From assembly GCA_016177905.1 (NCBI GenBank), contig JACOUK010000031.1, forward strand, positions 1-5,028: a stretch of 5,028 bases of DNA, written 5' to 3'. This DNA is from Candidatus Spechtiibacteriota bacterium. GTDB taxonomy: Bacteria; Patescibacteriota; Minisyncoccia; Spechtbacterales; HO2-43-30. Within the stretch, counting starts at the first letter, position 1. The number at the start of each line of letters is the position of its first letter. The position numbers and the translations under genes were made by a program. Below the pieces are notes generated by a model that made no database searches, was not told the origin of the DNA, and was given only the letters and a program-made list of their open reading frames with translations. Below are positions 1 through 5,028 of the stretch, one piece after another.

Positions 1-1
1 G

Positions 2-379
2 ACGGGAGAATTCGGAAAAGTAATTGCCGTTTATACAGAATTTATTTCAACACTGAAACAAAAAGTTGAACAAAGACAGATTTTGCCGATACTGCCCACT
101 CCCGAAATCGTGGCGCCCAGCAAAGAATACATCTTTGAGCCCTCGCCCCAAACGGTACTTGAGAACCTAATCCCTTTCTTGCTCAATATTCATATCTATC
201 ATATCATTCTTGAATCAAATGCCTCGGAGCATTCAGCGAGAATGGTTGCCATGAAAAATGCGACAGACAACGCGGAAAAAATAGTCAATGAATTGACGCT
301 TTCGTACAATAAGGCGCGACAGGCGGCGATCACGAAAGAGATTACGGAGATTACGGCGGGGGTGGAAGCATTGCGATAA
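2..379 (+). CDS. atpG: ATP synthase F1 gamma subunit, C-terminal part (5' end outside window)
   Basis: This is the last 125 residues of the gamma subunit, the rotating central-stalk shaft that couples proton flow through Fo to ATP synthesis by the alpha/beta head at the inner face of the membrane. The reading frame is open from base 2 with no start codon of its own; the ATG at 83 is internal. The family signature is unmistakable near the end: an SEHSARMVAMKNATDNA block followed by LTLSYNKARQAAITKEI and a final ITAGVEAL, which is the conserved C-terminal helix that inserts into the alpha3beta3 cavity. An FEPSPQTVLENLIP stretch before it matches the usual segment preceding that helix. The gene ends in TAA, 9 nt before atpD, in the standard gamma-beta-epsilon order. 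Nothing in the visible part looks degenerate. Identification is secure; only the N-terminal two thirds are missing because of the window edge. Confidence 0.97.
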   Translation, partial: TGEFGKVIAVYTEFISTLKQKVEQRQILPILPTPEIVAPSKEYIFEPSPQTVLENLIPFLLNIHIYHIILESNASEHSARMVAMKNATDNAEKIVNELTLSYNKARQAAITKEITEITAGVEALR

Positions 380-388
380 TTTCTAAAA

Positions 389-1753
389 ATGAATAAAGTT
401 ACCCAAATCATCGGCCCAGTTGTAGACGTGGAGTTTGACAGCAAACTTCCCGCTATCAACGAGGCCTTAGAAATAAAAAAAAGTGACGGCTCCCGCCTTG
501 TGTTAGAAGTAGCTCAACACTTGGGTTCAAGCAAAGTACGCGCCGTTGCCATGGGTTCAACAGATGGACTTATGCGCGGCACAGAAGTTCAGATCACCGA
601 AAAGCCAATTCAAATGCCCGTCGGAGAAGAAGTGCTCGGCAGAATGTTTAATGTCGTTGGCGATACGATTGACGAGGGCGGGCCAATCAACATAAAAAAG
701 TACGCCTCTATTCACCGTAAACCCCCTCCATTTAGCGAACAAGCTACGGAAACGGAAGTTCTTGAAACCGGAATAAAAGTCATTGACCTTATCGCGCCCA
801 TCACCAAAGGCGGGAAAGTGGGGCTTTTTGGAGGCGCGGGTGTCGGAAAAACTGTGCTTATCCAAGAGCTTATTCGAAACATCGCGGAGGTGCATCAGGG
901 ATACTCCGTGTTTGCCGGAGTTGGCGAACGAACACGCGAGGGAAACGACCTATATTATGAAATGAAGGAATCGGGGGTGCTCGCAAAAACTTCCCTTGTA
1001 TTCGGACAGATGAACGAAGTGCCGGGCGTGCGGCTCCGCGTTGCTCTTTCCGCGCTTACGATAGCCGAACATTTCCGCGATACGAGCGGCAAAGATGTTT
1101 TGCTTTTCATAGATAATATATTTCGATTTACTCAAGCAGGATCCGAAGTATCCGCGCTTCTTGGCCGCATGCCTTCCGCGGTAGGATACCAGCCAACGAT
1201 AGCGAGCGAAATGGGAGAACTGCAGGAGCGCATCACCTCAACCAAAAAAGGATCAGTAACTTCGGTGCAGGCAATTTATGTTCCGGCAGACGACCTCACC
1301 GACCCCGCGCCGGCGACAACTTTCTCGCATCTTGATTCAACGATCGTGCTTTCAAGAGCCCTTACCGAGCTTGGCATCTACCCCGCGGTTGACCCGCTCG
1401 ATTCTTCCTCCACCGTCCTTGATCAAACAATCATTGGCGAAGAGCACTACAAAGTCGCCCGTGAAGTGCAAAGAATTCTCCAGCGCTATAAAGACTTGCA
1501 GGATATTATCGCGATTCTTGGCATGGAAGAACTTTCCGAAGAAGACAAAATTACCGTGCATCGAGCGCGGAAAATCCAAAGGTTTTTGTCGCAGCCCTTC
1601 TTTGTCGCGGAAACATTCACCGGAAGGCCCGGAAAGTATGTGTCGCGCCAAGATACCGTGCGGAGTTTTAAAGAGATTATCGAGGGCAAATACGACGAAG
1701 TATCCGAGGAGAAATTTTATATGAAGGGCAGCATAGACGAATTGAAAGAATGA
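389..1753 (+). CDS. atpD: ATP synthase F1 beta subunit (catalytic)
   Basis: Catalytic subunit of F1, 454 residues, close to the usual 460-480. In order it shows the N-terminal beta-barrel (about 1-75), the P-loop GGAGVGKT (148-155), the GER motif with catalytic Glu180, the Walker B segment LLFIDN (238-243), GRMPSAVGYQP (259-269), the adenine-pocket YPAVDPL (331-337), and a C-terminal helical domain with EELSEED (380-386), the counterpart of the DELSEED lever that touches gamma. All residues expected for catalysis appear present, so it should be active. Small departures are NEVPG (209-213) where the family nearly always has NEPPG, and YYEM (189-192) where YHEM is usual. The C-terminus stops a few residues early compared with E. 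coli. No good Shine-Dalgarno lies before the ATG, but the start matches the family N-terminus; translation is probably coupled to atpG, 9 nt upstream. The TGA stop overlaps the atpC start. Confidence 0.98.
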   Translation: MNKVTQIIGPVVDVEFDSKLPAINEALEIKKSDGSRLVLEVAQHLGSSKVRAVAMGSTDGLMRGTEVQITEKPIQMPVGEEVLGRMFNVVGDTIDEGGPINIKKYASIHRKPPPFSEQATETEVLETGIKVIDLIAPITKGGKVGLFGGAGVGKTVLIQELIRNIAEVHQGYSVFAGVGERTREGNDLYYEMKESGVLAKTSLVFGQMNEVPGVRLRVALSALTIAEHFRDTSGKDVLLFIDNIFRFTQAGSEVSALLGRMPSAVGYQPTIASEMGELQERITSTKKGSVTSVQAIYVPADDLTDPAPATTFSHLDSTIVLSRALTELGIYPAVDPLDSSSTVLDQTIIGEEHYKVAREVQRILQRYKDLQDIIAILGMEELSEEDKITVHRARKIQRFLSQPFFVAETFTGRPGKYVSRQDTVRSFKEIIEGKYDEVSEEKFYMKGSIDELKE

Positions 1754-2010
1754 TTCACCTTACGATTCTCAACTTAAAAGAAAAAATATTTGATGGAAAT
1801 GTCGAGTCCATCACGCTCCCGGGTGAAGCGGGCGAGCTTACGGTGCTGACAAACCACGTGCCGATTGTGACCGCAATGAAACAAGGCGCCATGAACGCCT
1901 TGATGTCCGGAGAGGAGCCCTTCGACGCAGCTCTGGGCAGGCGAAAGTATTTTGAGTCGAAAGGCGGAATCTTCGAGTTCAACAATAACGAGGCGACGAT
2001 ATTATTATAA
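1750..2010 (+). CDS. atpC: ATP synthase F1 epsilon subunit, short form without C-terminal helices
   Basis: The 86-residue product corresponds to the N-terminal beta-sandwich of epsilon, which sits on the foot of gamma and links F1 to the c-ring. Family landmarks are VESITLPGEAGELTVL (18-33), the NHVPIVTA turn (35-42) and a GGIFEFNNNEATILL ending, matching the GGxLEVxxNxVTVL end of the sandwich. The E. coli protein continues for roughly 50 further residues as a two-helix domain that can inhibit ATP hydrolysis; that domain is wholly absent here. The TAA stop comes directly after the last strand and is followed at once by the ribosome binding site of the next gene, so this looks like a natural short epsilon and not a frameshift. 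About six extra residues (GRRKYF area, 63-68) precede the last strands. The start codon overlaps the atpD stop as ATGA, indicating translational coupling; there is no strong Shine-Dalgarno. Confidence 0.93.
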   Translation: MIHLTILNLKEKIFDGNVESITLPGEAGELTVLTNHVPIVTAMKQGAMNALMSGEEPFDAALGRRKYFESKGGIFEFNNNEATILL

Positions 2011-2011
2011 C

Positions 2012-2017
2012 GGGAGG
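2012..2017 (+). promoter_or_regulatory. Shine-Dalgarno site that decides the start of the carbonic-anhydrase-like gene
   Basis: GGGAGG lies right after the atpC stop. It ends 1 nt before the ATG at 2019, which is too close to serve it, but 10 nt before the in-frame ATG at 2028, a usable spacing. This favours 2028 as the true start. It is the only strong ribosome binding site seen on the + strand of the window, so this gene may be translated independently of the ATP synthase genes. Confidence 0.8.
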
Positions 2018-2027
2018 TATGGCACAC

Positions 2028-2447
2028 ATGATTGAAACTCCAAACAAACTTCTTCAAGCTCACGAATGCGAAGCGCTTGTCATCACCTGTATGGACTTTA
2101 GATTTGTTGCGGCAACGTACGCATTTATCCGGGACGAACTCCATATTCCCACTTTTGACCTCTTCGCCATTCCGGGGGCTGCAAAGGGCATCGCAGAAAA
2201 GAATCAGTACGTATTACATGTGCCAACCCTTGCAAAAGCGCTGCACAGAATTGGAAGTATAATCCTGGTCAATCACGAACGATGCGGAGCGTATGGCATA
2301 TCTGACCCGAAACAAGAACTCGAAGCCCACAATCGTGATCTTCGGAAAGCAAAAAGCATACTCCAAAACGTTTTTCCCGACACTCCTGTCCAACTGTTCT
2401 TCGCCCAAATAGGCGACAGAGAGGTAACGTATCTCGCCGTAGAATAG
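2028..2447 (+). CDS. Small beta-carbonic-anhydrase-like zinc protein
   Basis: A predicted 139-residue soluble protein with no signal peptide or membrane segment. It carries the beta-carbonic anhydrase zinc signature: CMDFR (Cys21, Asp23, Arg25), equivalent to CxDxR, and HERCGAYG with His83 and Cys86, equivalent to HxxCGA. In true enzymes the two Cys and the His bind zinc and the Asp-Arg pair works in the active site, so reversible hydration of CO2 is possible. It differs from classical enzymes (about 200 residues or more) in being much shorter and in having LFAIPGAAKGIAE (45-57) where they have an RNAGN-type motif. It fits a putative carbonic anhydrase subfamily better than the canonical one, and activity is unproven. 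The ATG at 2028 is preferred over 2019 because of the Shine-Dalgarno spacing. It begins 17 nt after atpC and runs to the operon terminator, so it is probably co-transcribed with the ATP synthase genes. Confidence 0.8.
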   Translation: MIETPNKLLQAHECEALVITCMDFRFVAATYAFIRDELHIPTFDLFAIPGAAKGIAEKNQYVLHVPTLAKALHRIGSIILVNHERCGAYGISDPKQELEAHNRDLRKAKSILQNVFPDTPVQLFFAQIGDREVTYLAVE

Positions 2448-2466
2448 AATAGTAAAAAACACCAAC

Positions 2467-2499
2467 AAGTCCGCGATCGTTCCGTGGACTTTTTTATTT
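2467..2499 (+). terminator. Rho-independent terminator of the ATP synthase / carbonic-anhydrase-like operon
   Basis: A 9-bp stem, AAGTCCGCG (2467-2475) with CGTGGACTT (2483-2491) including one G-U pair, encloses a 7-nt loop (2476-2482). The last stem bases run into TTTTATTT, giving a U-rich tail in RNA. It starts 19 nt after the stop at 2447. It is oriented for the + strand only: on the other strand the T-run lies about 10 nt away from the stem. Confidence 0.88.
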
Positions 2500-2509
2500 A
2501 TGCTTGAAT

Positions 2510-2534
2510 AAAAAGTCCTGACACTTGTCAGGAC
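2510..2534 (-). terminator. Rho-independent terminator after purD
   Basis: A perfect 8-bp stem, GTCCTGAC (2515-2522) with GTCAGGAC (2527-2534), has a 4-nt loop. On the - strand it is followed immediately by TTTTT (2514-2510). It begins 13 nt past the purD stop and faces the + strand terminator, so each of the two convergent operons has its own terminator. Confidence 0.88.
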
Positions 2535-2547
2535 ATAAATTCCGGGT

Positions 2548-3801
2548 TTATTTGCCGAGCGCAATATCATCTCTATACCACTGCTTCCCTTTCTTGGGAT
2601 CTGGGTCATCAAAAGAAATAACGTTTGCCGCGTCGTAGGCCCTGCCGCGGGATTCGGCAAGAGTACTTCCCAAGCCAACTACGGAAAGGGCTCGCCCTTC
2701 TCCGGCTGTGACGAGATTTCCCTTTTCATTCAGGCGTGTTCTGGCGTGGAATACAATCGCGTGCTTTTTTGCTTCTTCCACACCATAAATTATCTGCCCT
2801 GCTTCTCGCGAGGATATTACCACAGCCACAGCCTCCTCTTTGTATGACTCCGGCTCCTTCAGATTGTCTCCGTCTAAAAGACACGCAAGGCACATCTCGA
2901 CAAAATCGGATTTAAGAAGCGGAAGAATAATCTGCGCTTCGGGATCGCCGAGGCGGCAATTGACTTCAAGGACTTTCGGGCCACCGTTCGTTATCATGAG
3001 ACCGAAGTACAAAACCCCTTTATACGGTATCCCTTCGTACCGAAGCGCGTCAATCGTAGGCGCGACAATACGATACATTATCGCGTCCCATAAATCGTCG
3101 GTAAATTCCGGAAGAGTGCGGCAACCCATACCGCCTGTCATGGGCCCGCCCGGGTATGCCTCTTTATAATCCTGCACCGGAATAAAAGAAACAATTCTCC
3201 CGTTCTCTCCGACCATTACAGTGAACGAACATTCCCAACCCGAAAGGCACTCCTCCACGAGAAAATTGCTGCCCGCAGTTGTTCCGCTAATCCTATCAAC
3301 CCCGTCCATGGCCTGCGCGAGCGTTCTTGCGACAACCACTCCCTTCCCATCCGCGAGTCCATCCGCTTTTATGACACAAGACGCTCCAAGCTCTTGGATG
3401 TACTTCTTTGCGGCATTTGCGTCCGAAAATATGGCAAAACTCGCAGTCGGAATTCCATGGGGAATGAGAATCATATTTTTGAAAAGAACTTTGCTTCCCT
3501 CGGTGCACAGCGCCGCTTCCTTTGTAGGTCCAAAAATGAGAAGACCTTCGTCTTCAAATCTGTCCGCAATTCCCGCCATAAGCGGCTTTTCCGGACCGAC
3601 AATGGTAAGACCGATATTCTTTGCCTTCGCGAAAGCCACGAGGCCGTCAATATCTGTTGCTTCAATAGGGACTACGTGCGCTATTCGCGCAATCCCGGCA
3701 TTGCCCGGCGCGCAAAAAATCCTATCCGCGAACTTGCTCTGCCTGCACTCCAAAACAATCGCGTGCTCTCGACACCCAGAACCCACAACAAGAATGTTCA
3801 T
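2548..3801 (-). CDS. purD: Phosphoribosylamine-glycine ligase (GAR synthetase)
   Basis: This cytosolic ATP-grasp enzyme joins glycine to phosphoribosylamine using ATP, the second step of de novo purine synthesis. At 417 residues it is near the usual 420-430. It shows the N-terminal domain start GSGCREHA (7-14), APGNAG (31-36), VGPEKPLMAGI (68-78), FGPTKEAA (90-97), the ATP-grasp core with KADGLADGKGVVV (145-157), PMTGGMG (220-226), and metal-ligand region LEVNCRLGDPEAQ (278-290). It is somewhat divergent: Cys10 replaces the usual Gly in GSGGREH, Trp189 replaces a usual acidic residue in the EEFLxGEE block, the GGYPGxYxKG loop expected after VVIS (327-330) is missing, and about 11 extra residues sit before the final WYRDDI. 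The reading frame is intact and the catalytic core is kept, so function is likely. A strong AAGGAG lies 8 nt before the ATG. It follows fbp by 17 nt and ends the operon. Confidence 0.95.
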   Translation of the reverse strand: MNILVVGSGCREHAIVLECRQSKFADRIFCAPGNAGIARIAHVVPIEATDIDGLVAFAKAKNIGLTIVGPEKPLMAGIADRFEDEGLLIFGPTKEAALCTEGSKVLFKNMILIPHGIPTASFAIFSDANAAKKYIQELGASCVIKADGLADGKGVVVARTLAQAMDGVDRISGTTAGSNFLVEECLSGWECSFTVMVGENGRIVSFIPVQDYKEAYPGGPMTGGMGCRTLPEFTDDLWDAIMYRIVAPTIDALRYEGIPYKGVLYFGLMITNGGPKVLEVNCRLGDPEAQIILPLLKSDFVEMCLACLLDGDNLKEPESYKEEAVAVVISSREAGQIIYGVEEAKKHAIVFHARTRLNEKGNLVTAGEGRALSVVGLGSTLAESRGRAYDAANVISFDDPDPKKGKQWYRDDIALGK

Positions 3802-3807
3802 TCTCGC

Positions 3808-3815
3808 CTCTCCTT
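3808..3815 (-). promoter_or_regulatory. Strong Shine-Dalgarno site for purD
   Basis: On the - strand the fbp-purD spacer reads AAGGAGAG, with the AAGGAG core (3815-3810) placed 8 nt before the purD ATG, close to the ideal distance. It fixes the start that gives the family's N-terminal MNILVVGSG. Confidence 0.85.
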
Positions 3816-3818
3816 GCT

Positions 3819-4952
3819 CTATTTTATGTAGAACAGCTTATCTATGTCTGCCAAAGTTTCACGAAAACCGCCATACTCGAGCTCCTTGGTGGGAAGCATA
3901 GCAATCCCCGACCACCCTTGCGCGCGAATAGCCATTGCCTTTTCCTGCGCCTTTACGCGGACTTGATCCCACGCCACATTATCAAAAAAATCAATGTACT
4001 CTCCGTTTCTAAAAAATGAACCTTCCTTATCAACAGAGAATCCTATGGAAGAAACGATCGGCAGGCAATATGCCCCGGAAACTTGCGTATTTAATGGAAC
4101 CGGCATGAGCGGCATATTGTGCGATCCGCGGGCATCTCCTCCCACATAATGCGCCATCGTAAAAGGAGAAAGAATTTCCTCCGGCGCAGAAAAAATGCCT
4201 TGAGTGCGAATAATGGCTACCGGGTCATCTTTGCCGGTATAGGTTCCCGCAATATTGTGAAGCCGCTGGGCCGAAATAGAAGCGCATATCTCTTGATGCG
4301 TTTTGGAATATATAGACTCGATGGCAAAGCGTTCGTTATCGCGGAGGAGCGATACAATCCGATAATAATCTTGGGGGGCCGTAAGATCAATGACTCTGTC
4401 TCCATCAACGCAATCCATATCTATGATGCGAAAAGTGAAGCCGCCTATCATTTTTGGCAGCATGAGGCCGGAGCAGTACATTGGATCGGCAAACGAAAGG
4501 AAGAATGGCAGATTATAAGCGCCCGGCCCGCACTTATCTGCCGCAAAAAGCATAAAGGATTCGGCAGGACGGATTTTATTTTCTTTTACCGGATTATGCT
4601 CAAACTCAATCTCGGCGACTGCGGGGCCTGCTCCCCTCACGTTTCCTGCCGGAGCATCTTTCAAAAGATCCTGACCCGCGGCGTACAGACCGCGATTTTG
4701 CGCGATATGAGTTGCCTCGACAAATGAGTTCCACGCAAGCTGATGAATAAGCTCGTGCCCCGCGCCCTTTGCGTGCGACATCAATATCGCGATATCATCG
4801 CCGGTATATGAAACAAACGAGTCAATGATATCTCCGCGTGCCTCGGCTTCCTTCATCCTGCTTTTGATAACGGCAAGCATCGCCTCGGAAGGCTTCGTGT
4901 GCCCGCCGATAGACCCGACATCTGCTTTGATAACCGATAGTGTAAGTTTCAT
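3819..4952 (-). CDS. fbp: Bifunctional fructose-1,6-bisphosphate aldolase/phosphatase (archaeal type, class V FBPase)
   Basis: A 377-residue enzyme predicted to condense glyceraldehyde-3-phosphate and dihydroxyacetone phosphate and then dephosphorylate the product to fructose-6-phosphate, a one-protein gluconeogenic step. It aligns by eye along its length with the Sulfolobus tokodaii enzyme. It has SVIKADVGS (6-14) with metal-ligand Asp11, and His18, GDD with Asp52-Asp53, GLYAAGQDLL (88-97), NVRGAGP (104-110), ADKCGPGAYNLP (138-149) with Asp139, YTGKDDPV (238-245) with the Schiff-base Lys241, Tyr238 and Asp242-243, RGSH (275-278), and LEY (358-360) with Tyr360. Every residue I know to be important for both activities is kept. 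A loop near 118-131 is about six residues longer than in Sulfolobus. The start matches the family N-terminus although no Shine-Dalgarno lies near it. It sits 9 nt after the upstream gene and 17 nt before purD. Confidence 0.93.
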   Translation of the reverse strand: MKLTLSVIKADVGSIGGHTKPSEAMLAVIKSRMKEAEARGDIIDSFVSYTGDDIAILMSHAKGAGHELIHQLAWNSFVEATHIAQNRGLYAAGQDLLKDAPAGNVRGAGPAVAEIEFEHNPVKENKIRPAESFMLFAADKCGPGAYNLPFFLSFADPMYCSGLMLPKMIGGFTFRIIDMDCVDGDRVIDLTAPQDYYRIVSLLRDNERFAIESIYSKTHQEICASISAQRLHNIAGTYTGKDDPVAIIRTQGIFSAPEEILSPFTMAHYVGGDARGSHNMPLMPVPLNTQVSGAYCLPIVSSIGFSVDKEGSFFRNGEYIDFFDNVAWDQVRVKAQEKAMAIRAQGWSGIAMLPTKELEYGGFRETLADIDKLFYIK

Positions 4953-4961
4953 AGACGCAAA

Positions 4962-5028
4962 TTATTTAATTTCAATCCCCAAAATAATATCTCCTTGCTG
5001 AATCCTTCGCGCCACCTCCATTCCATAC
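4962..5028 (-). CDS. Probable cyclophilin-type peptidyl-prolyl cis-trans isomerase, C-terminal end only
   Basis: Only the last 21 complete codons are in the window, ending in TAA at 4964-4962; the rest lies beyond the right edge. The visible tail reads YGMEVARRIQQGD followed by a hydrophobic IILGIEIK. This resembles the cyclophilin ending in which a (E)GMDVVDKI helix is followed by a short turn and the last beta strand, as in compact bacterial enzymes that speed up proline isomerisation during protein folding. The match rests on about a dozen positions, so the family call is moderate, but the reading as a coding end is supported by its tight 9-nt spacing to fbp on the same strand. An AAGGAG inside it (4996-4991) is about 38 nt from the fbp start, too far to act as that gene's ribosome binding site. 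Confidence 0.6.
   Translation of the reverse strand, partial: YGMEVARRIQQGDIILGIEIK

Noticed and set aside
1278..1724. + strand open frame of 148 codons inside atpD in another frame
   Set aside because: It is an out-of-frame shadow rich in Ser, Arg, Pro and Lys within a fully conserved part of atpD.
2010..2030. Possible frameshift that removed the epsilon C-terminal domain
   Set aside because: No helical-domain coding remnant is visible after the stop; a Shine-Dalgarno and the next gene follow immediately, so a natural short epsilon is the better reading.
1755..2144. - strand open frame of 129 codons antisense to atpC and the carbonic-anhydrase-like gene
   Set aside because: It spans the boundary of two real + strand genes, including the ribosome binding site between them, and shows no family features.
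2214..2678. - strand open frame of 154 codons across the convergent intergenic region
   Set aside because: It runs through both terminators and over parts of purD and the carbonic-anhydrase-like gene in the wrong frame, with no motif or ribosome binding site.
3221..3901. Long + strand open frame of 226 codons antisense to purD and the end of fbp
   Set aside because: It crosses two well-supported genes on the opposite strand, shows no recognisable family motif, has no ribosome binding site that I can see, and its composition is what an antisense reading of those genes gives.
4119..4727. Long + strand open frame of 202 codons antisense to fbp
   Set aside because: It lies wholly inside the fbp gene, whose protein matches its family end to end; the antisense product is rich in Arg, Lys and Ile with no known domain.

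Overview
The window reads as a compact stretch of a bacterial genome, most plausibly from the Candidate Phyla Radiation (Patescibacteria, e.g. a Parcubacteria-type lineage), though no rRNA or ribosomal protein gene is present to prove this. The hints are tight gene packing (spacers of -4 to 17 nt inside each operon), a minimal ATP synthase epsilon subunit, a short beta-carbonic-anhydrase-like protein of a kind I associate with such genomes, an archaeal-type FBP aldolase/phosphatase, and weak or absent Shine-Dalgarno sites at several genes. TGA acts as a normal stop (it ends atpD at the expected place) and all genes reach family length under the standard stop codons, so UGA-recoded lineages such as Gracilibacteria or Absconditabacteria are unlikely.

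Layout. On the + strand (2-2447) is the 3' end of an F1Fo ATP synthase operon: the C-terminal third of atpG (gamma), complete atpD (beta), atpC (epsilon, overlapping atpD by 4 nt and lacking the C-terminal helical domain), and then a 139-residue beta-carbonic-anhydrase-like gene with its own strong ribosome binding site. A rho-independent terminator at 2467-2499 closes this unit. On the - strand, running toward it, are the last 21 codons of a probable cyclophilin-type peptidyl-prolyl isomerase (5028-4962), an archaeal-type bifunctional fructose-1,6-bisphosphate aldolase/phosphatase (4952-3819), and purD (3801-2548). A second intrinsic terminator at 2534-2510 ends this unit. The only intergenic region of any size (2448-2547, 100 nt) holds the two facing terminators. 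No stretch over 300 bases lacks a gene.

Functionally the + strand operon covers the catalytic head and central stalk of the ATP synthase plus a putative zinc enzyme. The - strand operon joins gluconeogenic sugar-phosphate synthesis with the second step of purine synthesis. I see no mobile element, CRISPR array, tRNA, rRNA or defence system. This is mostly housekeeping sequence. The points most worth a second look are the truncated epsilon subunit, the carbonic-anhydrase-like gene at the end of the ATP synthase operon, the archaeal-type FBPA/P, the divergent PurD, and the interlocking hairpins between the convergent operons.
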